64,000 nt of DNA. It comes from Opitutia bacterium (GTDB lineage Bacteria; Verrucomicrobiota; Verrucomicrobiia; Opitutales; UBA953). A model generated the notes under the pieces. It was not told the origin of the DNA. It saw only the letters and a program-made list of their open reading frames with translations, and did no database searches. A program made the translations under genes and the position numbers. Location: assembly GCA_947453335.1 (NCBI GenBank), contig CANGFP010000002.1:1-64000 (forward strand). Reading direction: 5' to 3'. Every line of letters starts with the position of its first letter. Within the stretch, counting starts at the first letter, position 1. This document shows positions 18,542-28,344 of the stretch, in pieces.

Positions 18542-18910
18542 ATGGCCCCTTCGCTCGCGCAGCAGGCCGGGACGCTCGGGCTCGACGGCACCCGGCGGCA
18601 CATCTTCCTGTGCGTCAAGCCGGCGGAACAGGCCTGCTGCGGAGGCGAGACCTCCGCCCGTTCCTGGGAACACCTGAAAACGCGCCTGAAGCAGCTCGGC
18701 CTCGAGGGCCGCGGCGGCATTCAACGCACCAAGGCCGACTGCCTGCGGGTCTGCACGCAAGGCCCCATCGCCGTGGTCTACCCCGAAGGCGTCTGGTACC
18801 GCGACTGCACCCCGGAAAACCTGGACCGCATCATCCAAGGGCATCTCGTCGGCGGCCAAGTCGTGGCCGACCTGAGGTTCGCGGGGCCGCAGGAAGCTGA
18901 CGGCCGCTAA
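18542..18910 (+). CDS. Thioredoxin-fold [2Fe-2S] ferredoxin
   Basis: This 122-residue protein resembles the shethna-like (2Fe-2S) ferredoxins that share the NuoE C-terminal fold. Candidate cluster ligands are in [15 protein letters not shown] and in [30 protein letters not shown] segment completes the fold. It probably carries single electrons in the cytoplasm. The redox partner is unknown. It lies 5 bases after the exonuclease gene and 5 bases before the TauE-type permease, so the three are likely co-transcribed, though no shared role is evident. Confidence 0.85.
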   Translation: MAPSLAQQAGTLGLDGTRRHIFLCVKPAEQACCGGETSARSWEHLKTRLKQLGLEGRGGIQRTKADCLRVCTQGPIAVVYPEGVWYRDCTPENLDRIIQGHLVGGQVVADLRFAGPQEADGR

Positions 18911-18915
18911 GCGCC

Positions 18916-19668
18916 ATGGAGCTCGCATACCAAGCCTATGCCCTGCTCTTCGGGGCCGGCCTGCTGGGCGGGTTCATCGACTCCATCGCCGGCGGCGGCG
19001 GCTTGATCACGGTGCCGGCGCTGCTGTGGGCCGGCCTGCCGCCGCAGCTCGCGCTCGGAACGAACAAGGCGCAGAGTTCCTTCGGCACGGCCATCTCCGT
19101 CGGTCGCTACGCGCAGGCGGGCCTGGTCGACTGGAAGGAAGTCCGCCTCGCCGCCGTGCTTTCCTTCCTCGGCTCGATGGCCGGCGCCTGGACCCTCACG
19201 CTCATCAGCAACGAAGCGCTCAAGCGGATCATGCCGTGGATGCTGCTCGCGGTGGTCGTCCATGTCGTCGCCAGTCCGCGCCTGGGCTCGCAAACCGGGA
19301 AGGCGAGGATGGACGTCGTCCTGTTCTCGTGGATCTTCGGGCTGATGCTGGGTTTCTACGACGGGTTCTTCGGGCCCGGCACCGGGGCGTTCTGGATCCT
19401 GGCGGTGGTCGCGCTGCTCGGCCAGGAGCTCACCCGCGCCAACGCCTTCACGAAGGTCGTCAACCTCGGCAGCAACCTGGGCTCGTTGGTGGTGTTCGCG
19501 GCGCTGGGACACGTGGCGCCGTGGGTCGCCTTGGCGATGGTCGGCGGACAGCTCATCGGCGCGCGCCTCGGCTCCGGGCTCGTGCTCAAGCACGGCGCCG
19601 GCCTCATCCGCGGGGTCTTCCTCGCGGTGGTGCTGGCGTTGGTGCTGAAGCTGCTTTGGCCCGCCTGA
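18916..19668 (+). CDS. TauE/SafE-family (DUF81) membrane transporter
   Basis: This 250-residue inner-membrane protein has about eight hydrophobic segments arranged as two repeats. Each half starts with a glycine-rich motif: GFIDSIAGGGGLITVPALL near residue 20, and GFYDGFFGPGTGAFW near residue 145. That is the usual TauE/SafE signature. Family members export or import sulfite, sulfoacetate or other organic anions, often linked to sulfur metabolism. The neighbouring ferredoxin does not settle the substrate. It is convergent with a glutathione peroxidase gene. Confidence 0.93.
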   Translation: MELAYQAYALLFGAGLLGGFIDSIAGGGGLITVPALLWAGLPPQLALGTNKAQSSFGTAISVGRYAQAGLVDWKEVRLAAVLSFLGSMAGAWTLTLISNEALKRIMPWMLLAVVVHVVASPRLGSQTGKARMDVVLFSWIFGLMLGFYDGFFGPGTGAFWILAVVALLGQELTRANAFTKVVNLGSNLGSLVVFAALGHVAPWVALAMVGGQLIGARLGSGLVLKHGAGLIRGVFLAVVLALVLKLLWPA

Positions 19669-19678
19669 AGCCCGGGCC

Positions 19679-20218
19679 TTACTTGAGGGCCTTCTCGATC
19701 GCGGCCGCCAGCTCGGCGGAGTCCGGCTCGACGGCGGAATCAAAACGCGCCAGGAGCCTGCCGTCCGCGGACACGAGGAACTTGTTGAAGTTCCAGGACA
19801 CCGGGCCCGGCAAGCCGGCCGGCTTGCCGGTCAAGGCGACGAACAAAGGGTGCGCGGCCTTGCCCTTGACGGCGACCTTCGCGGCCAAAGGGAACGTCAC
19901 CTGGAACCGGTCGGAGCAGAATTTCTTGATCTGCGTCTCGGTCCCCGGCTCCTGGCCGCCGAAGTCGTTGCAGGGGAATCCGACGATCGCCAAGCCCTTG
20001 GGCTTCTGCTTCCGGTAAAGCGCTTCGAGGCCTTCGTATTGGGCGGTGTAGCCGCACTCGCTGGCGACGTTGACCACGAGGAAGGCCTTGGCCTTGGTCG
20101 CGGACAGGGTGGTTTCCTTGCCGTCGATGTCCTTGTACGGGATGGCGGCGAGGTTCGTGGTTTCGGCGGCGGTCATGGGCAGGGAGAGGAGCGCGGCGAG
20201 CAAGGCGAGGAAACGCAT
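19679..20218 (-). CDS. Exported glutathione peroxidase-family thiol peroxidase
   Basis: This 179-residue protein reduces peroxides through a Cys active site. An N-terminal signal peptide (MRFLALLAALLSLPMTAAE) directs it out of the cytoplasm. The active site is NVASECGYTAQYEGLEALY, with Cys where mammalian enzymes have selenocysteine. The conserved Gln lies in FPCNDFGGQEPG and Trp-Asn in VSWNFNKFLV. The FPCNDFG motif has the second Cys used as resolving residue in thioredoxin-dependent members. It is the last gene of the clpC-DUF423-99aa-gpx run, which fits a stress-response unit. Confidence 0.93.
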   Translation of the reverse strand: MRFLALLAALLSLPMTAAETTNLAAIPYKDIDGKETTLSATKAKAFLVVNVASECGYTAQYEGLEALYRKQKPKGLAIVGFPCNDFGGQEPGTETQIKKFCSDRFQVTFPLAAKVAVKGKAAHPLFVALTGKPAGLPGPVSWNFNKFLVSADGRLLARFDSAVEPDSAELAAAIEKALK

Positions 20219-20263
20219 GGCCTGCAGGTTAGGCCGCGGACGGCCGGATGCAAGCGGGGGGCC

Positions 20264-20563
20264 TTAACGATCGGCCAGGACCTCCGCGGCGATCTCATCC
20301 CACAAGGCCTCGGCCTGCGCAGGCTTCGCCGCCGGACGGCCCGCCAAGGAAAACCAATAGCGGGCGTTGCCGAGGTCGCCCTCGACGAGGTGCAGCAGGG
20401 CATGCACCCAGGACCCCTGGGCGTCCTCGATGTCCTGGGCGATGGCGTGCGACCGCTCCCAGTCGCCCTTCTTGAGATGCCAGAGCGCCTGCGCGGCGGC
20501 GCTGAGGCCGGCGGGCGGGCGGGCGTCCTTCAGGGCGGACTGCTTGAGCTCAGTCGGAGTCAT
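20264..20563 (-). CDS. Small conserved helical protein, unknown function
   Basis: This 99-residue protein starts at the ATG overlapping the stop of the DUF423 gene (ATGA). It is all-helical by eye. A repeated-helix pattern is visible: ALWHLKKGDWERSHAIAQD and then WVHALLHLVEGDLGNARYWF, which looks like one TPR-like hairpin plus a capping helix. Similar small proteins occur in many bacteria, but I know no function for them. It has no signal peptide. It is the third gene of the clpC operon. Confidence 0.75.
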   Translation of the reverse strand: MTPTELKQSALKDARPPAGLSAAAQALWHLKKGDWERSHAIAQDIEDAQGSWVHALLHLVEGDLGNARYWFSLAGRPAAKPAQAEALWDEIAAEVLADR

Positions 20564-20907
20564 CGACGGAGATTCGTCCAAGCCAGCGCCAACCAACCGG
20601 CGATGAGCAACGTCCCGCCCAAAGGCGTGATGGCGCCAAACCAGCGAGGCGCACCCAACGCCAGCGCATAGAGCGTGGCGGAAAAGACCACGGCCCCGGC
20701 CGCCCAGAGCCGGGCAGGCCACGCCGAAGAGACCGGGATCGCCCCGATGGCCAAGGCATGCGTCAGCAGGTAGAAGGTAGCCGTCTGCCACCAGCCAGCG
20801 GCCTCCGGCAGCGACGCCAGCCGCTCCTTCAGCCCGTGCGCGCCAAAGGCCCCCAGCGCGACGGCGGTCGCGCCCAGGAGCCCGGCGGTGACGAGGCGAC
20901 CGGACAT
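20560..20907 (-). CDS. DUF423 (YgdD-like) small inner-membrane protein
   Basis: This 115-residue hydrophobic protein has about four membrane helices. The family's opening motif LGATAVALGAFGAHGLKERL is present, followed by WWQTATFYLLTHALAIG and a C-terminal GAITPLGGTLLIAGWLAL. Its ATG overlaps the clpC stop and its stop overlaps the next ATG, so translation is coupled on both sides. DUF423 function is unknown. Confidence 0.93.
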   Translation of the reverse strand: MSGRLVTAGLLGATAVALGAFGAHGLKERLASLPEAAGWWQTATFYLLTHALAIGAIPVSSAWPARLWAAGAVVFSATLYALALGAPRWFGAITPLGGTLLIAGWLALAWTNLRR

Positions 20908-23462
20908 CAAGCCTTCGGCTCGGTGTCGGCGCCCGACTTCTTCTGCGTGAAGACCAACCCCTTCTCGCCGACCGAGACGATGACCGGCTCGTCCTTGTTG
21001 TAGTCGTTGCGCAGGATGGCCTCGGCGAGCGGATCCTCGAGCAGGCGTTCCACCGCGCGGCGGAGCGGGCGGGCGCCGTACTTCTCGTCCCAGCCGTTGT
21101 CGACGAGGTAGCCGCGGGCGGCTTCGTTGACCACGAGCTTGACGCCGAGGTCGAGCAGGCGCTTGGCCACCTTGGCGACCTCGATGTCCACGATCTTGGT
21201 CATGTGGACCTTCGCCAGCTGCTGGAAGATGACGATGTCCGTGAGACGGTTGAGGAACTCGGGTTTGAAGGCCCGCTTGGTCTCGTCCATGATGCGGTCC
21301 TTGAGCTTCTCGTAGTCGCGGGTCGCGTCCATGCCCACGTCGAAGCCCACCGCGTTGTTGCGCTGCAGGACGTCGGCGCCGACGTTCGAGGTCATGATGA
21401 TGATCGTGTTGCGGAAGTCGACGACGCGGCCGAGGGAGTCCGTCAGGCGGCCGTCCTCGAGCGCCTGGAGCAGGAGCTGGATGACGTCCGGGTGGGCCTT
21501 CTCGATCTCGTCGAACAGGACGACGGAGTAGGGCTTGCGGCGGACCTGCTCGGTCAGCTGGCCGCCTTCGTCGTGGCCGACGTAGCCGGGCGGCGAACCG
21601 ATCATGCGGGAGACCGTGAACTTCTCCATGTACTCGGACATGTCGATCTGGATGACCGCGTCCTTCTCGCCGAACATGCGTTCCGCGAGGGTGCGGGCCA
21701 GGAGCGTCTTGCCGACGCCGGTGGGGCCGAGGAAGAGGAACGAGCCAATCGGACGACGCGGGTCCTTCAGGTCGGCGCGCGAACGGCGGAGGGCGCGGGC
21801 GATGACCTCGCAGGCGCGGCCCTGGCCGATGACGCTGCCCTGCAGGTCCTTCTCGAGGTCGAGGAGCTTCTGGGTCTCCTTCTTCTCCATGCGGTTGAGG
21901 GGGACGCCCGTCCAGTCGGCGACGATGTGGAGCATCTCCTCCTCGCCGACGACGATGCGCTTCTCGTCGCGCTTCTTGCGCCATTCCTCGAGCATCTTCT
22001 CGCGCTTGGCGCGGAGCTTCTTCTCCTGGTCGCGGAGGTTGGCGGCCTCCTCGAACTTCTGGTGGCGGGAGGCGTCCTCCTTCTGGAGCACCACCGCGTC
22101 GATGTCGGCCTGGGCCTTGTCGAGCTCGGGCGGGAGGTTCAGCGAACGGATGCGGGCGCGGGCGCCGGCCTCGTCCATGACGTCGATGGCCTTGTCCGGC
22201 AGATGGCGGGAGGTGATGTAGCGGTGCGAGAGGCGGACCGCGGCCTCGATGGCGGCGTCGGTGTACTCGCACTTGTGGTGGTCCTCGTACTTCTGGCGGA
22301 TGCCGCGCAGGATGAGGACGGCGTCCTCGGGCGAGGGATCGTCGACCTTCACGGACTGGAAGCGGCGCTCGAGGGCGGCGTCCTTCTCGATGTGCTTGCG
22401 GTATTCCGCCAGGGTCGTCGCGCCGACGCACTGGATCTCGCCGCGGGACAGGGCGGGCTTGAGGATGTTGGACGCGTCCATGGCGCCTTCGGCGGCGCCG
22501 GCGCCGACGATCGTATGCATCTCGTCGATGAAGAGGATGATGTTCTTGGCGCGCTTGATCTCGTCCATGATGCCCTTGATGCGCTCCTCGAACTGCCCGC
22601 GGTACTTCGTGCCGGCGACCATGAGGGCGAGGTCGAGCGTCACGACCTTGCGGTCGAGCAGGATCTCGGGGACGATGCCTGCGGCGATCTCCTGCGCGAG
22701 GCCTTCGACGATGGCGGTCTTGCCGACGCCGGCCTCGCCGATGAGGACAGGGTTGTTCTTCGTGCGGCGGCAGAGGATCTGCACCACGCGGCGGATCTCC
22801 TCCTTGCGGCCGATGACGGGGTCGAGCTCGCCGGCGCGGGCGAGTTCGGTGAGGTCGCGGCCGAAGGTCTTGAGCAGCGACAGGCGTTCGCCGCGGCCCG
22901 GACGGGCGCCTTCCTCGCCCGAGCGGCGGGGCGGCGGGGCGTCTTCGGCCTGCTCGCCGGAAACGGGCGGCTCCTCCTCGGACTTGGCTTCGCCTTCGAC
23001 GGAGGCGCTCGGGTCGATGTCGGCGAGGATCTCCTTGCGGCAACGCTCGAGGTCGACGTCGAGCTGCTGCAGGACGCGGGCGGCGACGCCCTCCCCTTCC
23101 TTCAGGAGGCCGAGGAGGATGTGTTCGGTGCCGACGTAGGCATGGCCGAGGCTGCGGGCTTCGGTGACGGCGTGGGCCATGACCTTCTGCACGCGGGGCG
23201 TGAGCGGGATGGTGTCGGGCGCCTTGGCTTCATCAGGTCCCTGGCCCACCTGCTTCTCGACGGCGGCGCGGACGTTCTTGAGGTCGAGGCCCATGCGGCC
23301 GAGGACGTTGACGGCGACGCCTTCACCCAGCTTGATCAGCCCGAGCAGGATGTGTTCGGTACCGACGTAGTTGTGGTTGAAACGACGCGCTTCGGCCCGG
23401 GCCAGCTCCACGACCTTGCGGGCGCGGGGCGTGAAATTGTTGTTGTTCTTGTCCTTGTCCAT
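20907..23462 (-). CDS. clpC: AAA+ unfoldase ClpC
   Basis: ClpC unfolds substrates for the ClpP protease; in McsB-containing bacteria it recognises arginine-phosphorylated proteins. The 851 residues hold two N-domain repeats, both with the [10 protein letters not shown] motif (about residues 30-45 and 105-120). D1 has [13 protein letters not shown] near residue 240. A UVR-type coiled-coil middle region follows ([18 protein letters not shown], near 470). D2 has [13 protein letters not shown] near residue 580, and the C-terminal AAA lid. An acidic Pro-rich insert separates the N domain from D1 (about 150-205). mcsA/mcsB are 6 kb away. No clpP or ctsR gene is in the window. Confidence 0.97.
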   Translation of the reverse strand: MDKDKNNNNFTPRARKVVELARAEARRFNHNYVGTEHILLGLIKLGEGVAVNVLGRMGLDLKNVRAAVEKQVGQGPDEAKAPDTIPLTPRVQKVMAHAVTEARSLGHAYVGTEHILLGLLKEGEGVAARVLQQLDVDLERCRKEILADIDPSASVEGEAKSEEEPPVSGEQAEDAPPPRRSGEEGARPGRGERLSLLKTFGRDLTELARAGELDPVIGRKEEIRRVVQILCRRTKNNPVLIGEAGVGKTAIVEGLAQEIAAGIVPEILLDRKVVTLDLALMVAGTKYRGQFEERIKGIMDEIKRAKNIILFIDEMHTIVGAGAAEGAMDASNILKPALSRGEIQCVGATTLAEYRKHIEKDAALERRFQSVKVDDPSPEDAVLILRGIRQKYEDHHKCEYTDAAIEAAVRLSHRYITSRHLPDKAIDVMDEAGARARIRSLNLPPELDKAQADIDAVVLQKEDASRHQKFEEAANLRDQEKKLRAKREKMLEEWRKKRDEKRIVVGEEEMLHIVADWTGVPLNRMEKKETQKLLDLEKDLQGSVIGQGRACEVIARALRRSRADLKDPRRPIGSFLFLGPTGVGKTLLARTLAERMFGEKDAVIQIDMSEYMEKFTVSRMIGSPPGYVGHDEGGQLTEQVRRKPYSVVLFDEIEKAHPDVIQLLLQALEDGRLTDSLGRVVDFRNTIIIMTSNVGADVLQRNNAVGFDVGMDATRDYEKLKDRIMDETKRAFKPEFLNRLTDIVIFQQLAKVHMTKIVDIEVAKVAKRLLDLGVKLVVNEAARGYLVDNGWDEKYGARPLRRAVERLLEDPLAEAILRNDYNKDEPVIVSVGEKGLVFTQKKSGADTEPKA

Positions 23463-23504
23463 GGGATGGGTGGTGAGGTGGCTTTAATGGCCTGTTAAGC
23501 AGGT

Positions 23505-23532
23505 ACTATGCCCAAGGCTTTCAGGGCATCAA
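23505..23532 (-). promoter_or_regulatory. Candidate clpC promoter
   Basis: On the minus strand TTGATG (23527-23532) is followed after 16 bases by CATAGT (23505-23510), which matches TATAAT at four positions. The start site would be near 23498, leaving a leader of about 35 bases with no Shine-Dalgarno sequence. No CIRCE or CtsR-type repeat overlaps it. Confidence 0.45.
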
Positions 23533-23612
23533 GCGGGGACCCACCATTGTAAATAACCCCGCCTTTTGCCTTTGCCAGCCGTGGGGAGGGCTTGTTTCTT
23601 TGCCTTCACACC

Positions 23613-24614
23613 ATGGGAATCAGCATGCAAGCGGCGGGACCCGCCCTCCAAGGGCTCGTCCAAGGGCTCCAAGGCCGGAAAACGGCCATCTTGGGGCACA
23701 TGCGCCCCGACGGAGACTGCATCGGCTCCCAGGTGGCGCTCTGTCGGATGCTGCTGGCCGCCGGCATCGACGCCATCTGCGTCAACCGCGACCGCATCCC
23801 GCCCAACATGGTGGCCTACGCCCAAGGAGTGACCTTCCTCACCGGCGACCAATATGTCCCAGACGGCCGGGTGGCTGTCGCGGTCGACTGTGCCGATGCG
23901 TCCCGCATCGGACCGGACCTGCTGGACAAGTTCGGCGGCAAACTCTGGGGCAACGTCGACCACCACGCGTCCAACCCCGGTTACGCCGAGCACAACATCG
24001 TCGTCAAGACGGCCGCCGCGACCTGCCACGTCCTCGCCTACGGCGCCCTGCGTCATGGTCTGGCGTGCGACGCCGCCACCGCCAAGGCCCTGCACCTGGG
24101 CATCGTCACCGACACCGGTCGCTTCAGCTACGCCAGCGCGACCGCCGAGGTCTTCGCCCTGGCCGCGGAACTCATCGAACGCGGCGCCAACCCGGCGGAG
24201 ACGAACTTCCTGGTCTTCGAGCACGAGAGCCGCGGCAAGCTCGAGCTGACCAAGCGCTTCCTCAACACGATCCAGTTCCACGCCGACGGAAAGATCTGCT
24301 CCGGCGAGCTCACGCAGGCCGACTACGCCGCGACCGGCACGACCAAGGAGGACAAGGAAGGCCTCGTCGAATTCCCCCGCTCCGTCGAGGGCGTCGAGAT
24401 CGCGGTCCTCATGGAGGAAGGCCGCGACGGCGTCCGCGGCAGCCTGCGCGGCCGCGACCCGCGACTGCGCCTGGACCTGCTCGCGGGCAAGCTCAACGGC
24501 GGCGGCCACGTCCTCGCCGCGGGCTTCAACATGCTCGGATGCACGCTCGCCAAGGACCGCACGCGTATCCTCGGCATCGTGGCGGACCACTACCGCGAGC
24601 ACGCCGCCCGATGA
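23613..24614 (+). CDS. nrnA: DHH-DHHA1 phosphoesterase, NrnA-like oligoribonuclease/pAp phosphatase
   Basis: NrnA degrades very short RNA oligonucleotides and dephosphorylates pAp. The 333-residue protein shows the DHH-family metal motifs in order: [34 protein letters not shown] (the DHH motif) and [13 protein letters not shown]. The C-terminal DHHA1 domain has [10 protein letters not shown]. The start chosen is ATG 23613; a second ATG twelve bases later would also work. The first visible SGS-like loop is unremarkable. It begins a translationally coupled nrnA-truB-ribF run, an order seen in many bacteria downstream of rbfA. Confidence 0.93.
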   Translation: MGISMQAAGPALQGLVQGLQGRKTAILGHMRPDGDCIGSQVALCRMLLAAGIDAICVNRDRIPPNMVAYAQGVTFLTGDQYVPDGRVAVAVDCADASRIGPDLLDKFGGKLWGNVDHHASNPGYAEHNIVVKTAAATCHVLAYGALRHGLACDAATAKALHLGIVTDTGRFSYASATAEVFALAAELIERGANPAETNFLVFEHESRGKLELTKRFLNTIQFHADGKICSGELTQADYAATGTTKEDKEGLVEFPRSVEGVEIAVLMEEGRDGVRGSLRGRDPRLRLDLLAGKLNGGGHVLAAGFNMLGCTLAKDRTRILGIVADHYREHAAR

Positions 24615-25339
24615 ACGAGGGCCTGCCCGAACCCGAAGGCATCCTGCTCGTCGACAAGCCGCAGGGCATCACGTCCCACGACGTCGTCGACAAGGTGCGC
24701 TGGCTCTACCAGACCCGCCGCGTCGGACACGCCGGCACCCTCGACCCGATGGCGACCGGCCTGCTCATCATCCTCGTCGGCAAGGCCACGAAGGCGTCCG
24801 ACCTGCTGATGGCCCAGGAGAAGGAATACCTGGGGGAGGCCACGCTCGGCGTGGTCACCGACTCGCAGGACGCCGACGGCGAGACGGTCGAGACGAACCC
24901 CGTGCCGGCGCTCGCCGCGGAGCAGGTCGCGGCCGCGATGGCGACGATGCTGGGCGACCAGCAGCAGGTCCCGCCGATGCATTCGGCCAAGAAGATCGGC
25001 GGCAAGAAGCTGTACGAGCTCGCGCGCAAGGGCGTCGAAGTCGAACGCGCGCCGCGCGCCATCCGAATCGAGGCCTTCGAGCTGCTCTCCTGGGACAGCC
25101 CGCGGCTCAACTTCCGTGTCCATTGCACGAAGGGCACCTACGTGCGCACGATCGCCTACGACCTCGGCCGCAAGCTCGGCCCCGGCGCGCACCTCACGAT
25201 GCTGCGCCGCACGCAGTCGGGCCAGCTGCGCGTCGAACGGGCGAAGACCTTGATGGAACTAGGCGCCATGAGCCGCGAACAGCTCGTCGCTTGCCTCGTC
25301 CCCGTGCAGGAGGCCGTCCCGGGCGCCGACCGCGGATGA
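24611..25339 (+). CDS. truB: tRNA pseudouridine-55 synthase TruB
   Basis: TruB makes pseudouridine at position 55 in the T loop of tRNAs. The 242-residue length fits bacterial forms that lack the larger C-terminal PUA domain. The opening [17 protein letters not shown] is typical. The catalytic Asp is in [19 protein letters not shown]. The [14 protein letters not shown] motif and the [15 protein letters not shown] strand follow. Start and stop codons overlap the neighbouring genes (ATGA at both ends), indicating translational coupling with nrnA and ribF. Confidence 0.97.
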   Translation: MNEGLPEPEGILLVDKPQGITSHDVVDKVRWLYQTRRVGHAGTLDPMATGLLIILVGKATKASDLLMAQEKEYLGEATLGVVTDSQDADGETVETNPVPALAAEQVAAAMATMLGDQQQVPPMHSAKKIGGKKLYELARKGVEVERAPRAIRIEAFELLSWDSPRLNFRVHCTKGTYVRTIAYDLGRKLGPGAHLTMLRRTQSGQLRVERAKTLMELGAMSREQLVACLVPVQEAVPGADRG

Positions 25340-26256
25340 ACCCCGGGAGCGCCATCCACCTCGCCCTCGGCGCCTTCGACGGGGTCCATCTCGGCCACCG
25401 CGCGGTGCTGCATTCGGCCCGCGCCGCCGCCCGACGCGACCATGGCCGCGTCGGCGTGATGACCTTCGATCCGCATCCGAGCAAGGTGCTGCGCCCCGAG
25501 GCCGCGGTGCCGCTCATCCTGGGCCGCGCGCAGAAGGACGAACGCCTGACCGAAGCGGGCGCCGAATTCATCCACCACCAGGCGTTCACGCTGCAGCACG
25601 CGGCGATGGAAGCCGCGGATTTCCCGGCGTGGCTGCTGCACACCTTCAGGGGATTGCGCTCCGTGCATGTCGGCGCGAACTTCCGCTACGGCCAGGGCCG
25701 CGCCGGCGACGGCGCCTCGCTCGTCCACGATGCCGGCCGGCTCGGCCTCGCCGTGCACCTCGTCGAGCCGGTGCTGCTCGACGGCGAACCCGTCAGCAGC
25801 TCGCGGATCCGCGCGGCGCTGCGGCACGGCGACCTTGCGCTCGCCAATCGCCTGCTGCTGAGGCCCTACGAGGCGACCGGCGCGGTCGTCGACGGCCGCC
25901 GCCTCGGACGCACCATCGGCTTCCCGACGCTGAACCTGCCGTGGGCGCCCGAGCTGCGTCCGGCTTTCGGCGTCTACGCCGTCGAGCTCGTCACGCCCGA
26001 GGGCCTGGCGGAACCGGCGGTCGCGAACTGGGGCCTGCGGCCGACGGTGGAAAGCGGGCCGGTGGAGCCGCTGCTGGAGTCGCATCTGCTCCGGCCGGCC
26101 GACGCGGTGCCTGGCGCCGGCGCGCACGTGCGCGTCCGCTGGCTGCATTTCCTGCGGCACGAACGGAAGTTTGCCGACCTGGCGGCGCTGCAGGCGCAGA
26201 TCGCCGAGGACGCCGCGGCGGCCCGCGCGGTCCACGGACTCGCCGGCGGCCGCTGA
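25336..26256 (+). CDS. ribF: Bifunctional riboflavin kinase/FAD synthetase RibF
   Basis: RibF phosphorylates riboflavin to FMN and adenylates FMN to FAD. The 306 residues contain the nucleotidyltransferase domain first, with [23 protein letters not shown], and the [10 protein letters not shown] motif that replaces the classical ISSTxIR. The riboflavin kinase domain follows, with [13 protein letters not shown] and the NWGLRPTV strand. The C-terminal [17 protein letters not shown] is characteristic. The ATG overlaps the truB stop. There is no FMN riboswitch, as expected for an internal operon gene. Confidence 0.96.
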   Translation: MNPGSAIHLALGAFDGVHLGHRAVLHSARAAARRDHGRVGVMTFDPHPSKVLRPEAAVPLILGRAQKDERLTEAGAEFIHHQAFTLQHAAMEAADFPAWLLHTFRGLRSVHVGANFRYGQGRAGDGASLVHDAGRLGLAVHLVEPVLLDGEPVSSSRIRAALRHGDLALANRLLLRPYEATGAVVDGRRLGRTIGFPTLNLPWAPELRPAFGVYAVELVTPEGLAEPAVANWGLRPTVESGPVEPLLESHLLRPADAVPGAGAHVRVRWLHFLRHERKFADLAALQAQIAEDAAAARAVHGLAGGR

Positions 26257-26268
26257 GCCGTCAGCGAC

Positions 26269-27675
26269 TCAGGACGCGAACTTCCTGATGATCCCGCCGA
26301 AGGCGCCGTTCGAGAAGAAGACGATGCAACGGGCACCGGTCCCCTCCGCGGTGTGCTGGCGCAGCGCCTCCAGCAGCGCATCGTTCGAGGCCGGGGCGAA
26401 ACCGCGGCGCCCCGAGGCCGTGATGGCTGCGGCCACGCCCGTGCTGTCGAAGCTCTCGCCGCCGAGCTTGTCGGCGCGATGCGCCGGCGCGAGGTAGACG
26501 TCGTCGGCGAGCATCAGCGCGTCGCGGAAGGCGTCCTGCATGACCTTGCGGGCGGCGGTGTTGCTGCGCGGCTCGAAGCAGGCGACGAGGCGATGCTGCG
26601 GGTAGCGGGCGCGCAGCGATTCGAGCGTGAGCTTGAGCGCGGTCGGGTGATGGCCGAAATCCTCGATGACCACGCGGTCGGGCCGGTCGACGAGCACCTG
26701 CTGGCGGCGCATGACGCCCTGGAACTTCGCCAGCGCGTCGAGCTTGAGGCTGGTCGGGTCCTTGGGGTCGAGCAGGAGACCCGCAGACACCGCGGCCATC
26801 GCGGCGTTGCGCGCGTTGAAGAGACCGGGCAAGGCCCACCGGATGCGCCCCCATTCCCGGCCCTTCCACAGCAGCCTGAAGGAAGAACCCGTCGGCGTCT
26901 CCTGGAAATCGGCGATGACGGCGTCGTTGCCTGCGCCCGTCCCCACGCGGACCACCGGGGCCCAGGTGACGTTCTTGACGAGCCCGAGGACGTTGGCGTC
27001 GTCGCCGTTCGCGACGATCGCGCCGTCGCGGGGCACGATGCGGATGACGTGCGAGAAGGTGCGCAGCACGTCCTCGAGGTCGCGGAAGATGTCGGCGTGG
27101 TCGAACTCGCAGTTGTTGATCGCGAGGACGCGCGGCAGGTACTGGATGAACTTGCTGCGCTTGTCGAAGAACGCCGTGTCGTACTCGTCGCCCTCGATGA
27201 CGAAAGGCCCGCCCTGCTGGCCGGGATGGGAACTGTCCGGCAGGTCGCGCGGTACGCCGCCGACGAGCCAACCCGGATCCGCCCCGTTGGCGCGCAGCAG
27301 GACCGCTGCCATGCACGTGGTCGTCGTCTTGCCGTGGGTGCCGGCCACGACGATGTTGCGGCGTTCGTTCAGGAGGCGGGTGCGGAGGAGCTCCGGCAGC
27401 GACACGTACGGCTGGGTCCGGGCTTCCAGCAGCCATTCGACCTCGGGATGGCCGCGCGACGCGACGTTGCCGACGACGACGAGGTCGGGCTTGAGCTGGG
27501 CGAGGCGTTCCGCGGACCAACCTTCGAGGATCTCGATGCCGGCGCCGCGCAGGTGGTCGGACATCGGCGGGTAGACGCCGGTATCGGAACCCGAAACCTC
27601 GTGGCCGAGGGAACGCATCAGCAAGGCGGCGTTGCCCATCGCCGTACCGCAGATGCCCATGAAGTAGACGCGCAT
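26269..27675 (-). CDS. mpl: UDP-N-acetylmuramate:L-Ala-gamma-D-Glu-meso-DAP ligase Mpl
   Basis: Mpl re-attaches recycled murein tripeptide to UDP-MurNAc, saving cell-wall precursor. It is typical of Gram-negative bacteria with peptidoglycan recycling. The start at 27675 (MRVYFMGICGTAMGNAA) matches the start of E. coli Mpl; an in-frame ATG three codons upstream is an alternative. The 468-residue length fits the family. The UDP-binding loop GICGTAMG is at residue 7 and the ATP-binding loop AGTHGKTTTT near residue 110. EGDEYDTAFFD, IEDFGHHPTAL and the C-terminal FEPRSNT segment complete the Mur-ligase pattern. It is convergent with ribF. Confidence 0.94.
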   Translation of the reverse strand: MRVYFMGICGTAMGNAALLMRSLGHEVSGSDTGVYPPMSDHLRGAGIEILEGWSAERLAQLKPDLVVVGNVASRGHPEVEWLLEARTQPYVSLPELLRTRLLNERRNIVVAGTHGKTTTTCMAAVLLRANGADPGWLVGGVPRDLPDSSHPGQQGGPFVIEGDEYDTAFFDKRSKFIQYLPRVLAINNCEFDHADIFRDLEDVLRTFSHVIRIVPRDGAIVANGDDANVLGLVKNVTWAPVVRVGTGAGNDAVIADFQETPTGSSFRLLWKGREWGRIRWALPGLFNARNAAMAAVSAGLLLDPKDPTSLKLDALAKFQGVMRRQQVLVDRPDRVVIEDFGHHPTALKLTLESLRARYPQHRLVACFEPRSNTAARKVMQDAFRDALMLADDVYLAPAHRADKLGGESFDSTGVAAAITASGRRGFAPASNDALLEALRQHTAEGTGARCIVFFSNGAFGGIIRKFAS

Positions 27676-27732
27676 GGTGCGCATAAAAGCCACGTCGCCC
27701 CTGAGGGCGAGCCGAGAAAGGACGATACCGCC

Positions 27733-27771
27733 AAAAGGAGGACCCCGGCCACCTTGCGGCAACCGGGGTCC
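27733..27771 (-). terminator. Minus-strand hairpin downstream of hpf
   Basis: A perfect 9-bp stem GGACCCCGG/CCGGGGTCC (27740-27748 with 27763-27771) has a 14-base loop. On the minus strand it is followed by TCCTTTT, so it could end the hpf transcript about 170 bases past the hpf stop and 60 bases before mpl. The T-run is interrupted, so termination may be partial. Confidence 0.55.
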
Positions 27772-27937
27772 GGGACCATCTCTGACTGTACCTTTCTTGG
27801 CTATCGGCCGAACCTCACTGGCTTGCTGATTCCGACTGCCTGAACCGACTGACCGTCTGCTGTCGCTGACTTGTCGACCGACTGACCGTCTGGACCTTCG
27901 CTTACCACTGGCTGTCTGGCGCTAGCCGGTACCGTCC
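27772..27937. repeat. CTGAC-rich spacer with 16-bp direct repeats
   Basis: This gene-free stretch between hpf and the minus-strand hairpin is rich in CTGAC/GACTG words. The 16-mer ACCGACTGACCGTCTG occurs twice exactly (27844-27859 and 27877-27892, 33 bases apart). Degenerate copies lie on both sides (CCGACTGCCTG, CACTGGCTGTCTGG). No reading frame, tRNA or recognisable RNA family was found. Its base use differs from the surrounding genes. Confidence 0.6.
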
Positions 27938-28297
27938 TTACGCCGCGCGTCCCAAGTCGCCCAGATCCGTGGACCTCGGGTGATTGCGCTTTTCCTTCTC
28001 CAGGCGATGACGGCGGCGAAGCTGGCGGTCGACCTTGTCGACCAAGATGTCGATGGACTTGTACAGGTCCTCGCTTTCCTCGCGGACCACGATGTCCGGC
28101 CCCGGCACCTCGAGGCGGATCTGGGCCGCGAACTCGCGGCTGTGGTCGCGGGTGTGGTTGTAGACGAGCTCGACGTGCACGCGGACGATCCGCGGGTTGT
28201 GGCGCAAGAGCCTTTCGACCTTGGCGCGCACCGTATCCTTCAGGGCGTCGGTGAGGTCCATATGGACCCCCGTCACGACTACCGGAGCATTGCTCAT
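27938..28297 (-). CDS. hpf: Ribosome hibernation promoting factor (short HPF/RaiA family)
   Basis: HPF binds the 30S decoding centre in slow-growing or starved cells and silences ribosomes. The start at 28297 gives 119 residues (MSNAPVVVTGVHMDLTDAL), the length of the short form; the C-terminal dimerisation domain of long HPF is absent. The fold is visible as VKVERLLRHNPRIVRVHVEL, VREESEDLYKSIDILVDKVDRQL, and a basic tail RRRHRLEKEKRNH. The leader CAAAACACAACAC has no Shine-Dalgarno sequence. Only 40 bases separate it from the divergent dehydrogenase, so its promoter must overlap that gene. Confidence 0.93.
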   Translation of the reverse strand: MSNAPVVVTGVHMDLTDALKDTVRAKVERLLRHNPRIVRVHVELVYNHTRDHSREFAAQIRLEVPGPDIVVREESEDLYKSIDILVDKVDRQLRRRHRLEKEKRNHPRSTDLGDLGRAA

Positions 28298-28315
28298 GTG
28301 TGTTGTGTTTTGGGG

Positions 28316-28344
28316 TTTCGCGTGAGAACCTGCGTCCATGTCAA
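28316..28344 (-). promoter_or_regulatory. Possible hpf promoter overlapping the neighbouring start codon
   Basis: A perfect minus-strand TTGACA (28339-28344) lies across the start codon of the divergent dehydrogenase gene. Seventeen bases further the -10 position reads GCGAAA, a poor match. The start site would fall about 10 bases before the hpf ATG. The perfect -35 and its location are the only support. Confidence 0.28.

Noticed and set aside
25200-25340. FMN riboswitch before ribF
   Set aside because: ribF overlaps truB by four bases and the upstream sequence is truB coding sequence, with none of the conserved riboswitch blocks.
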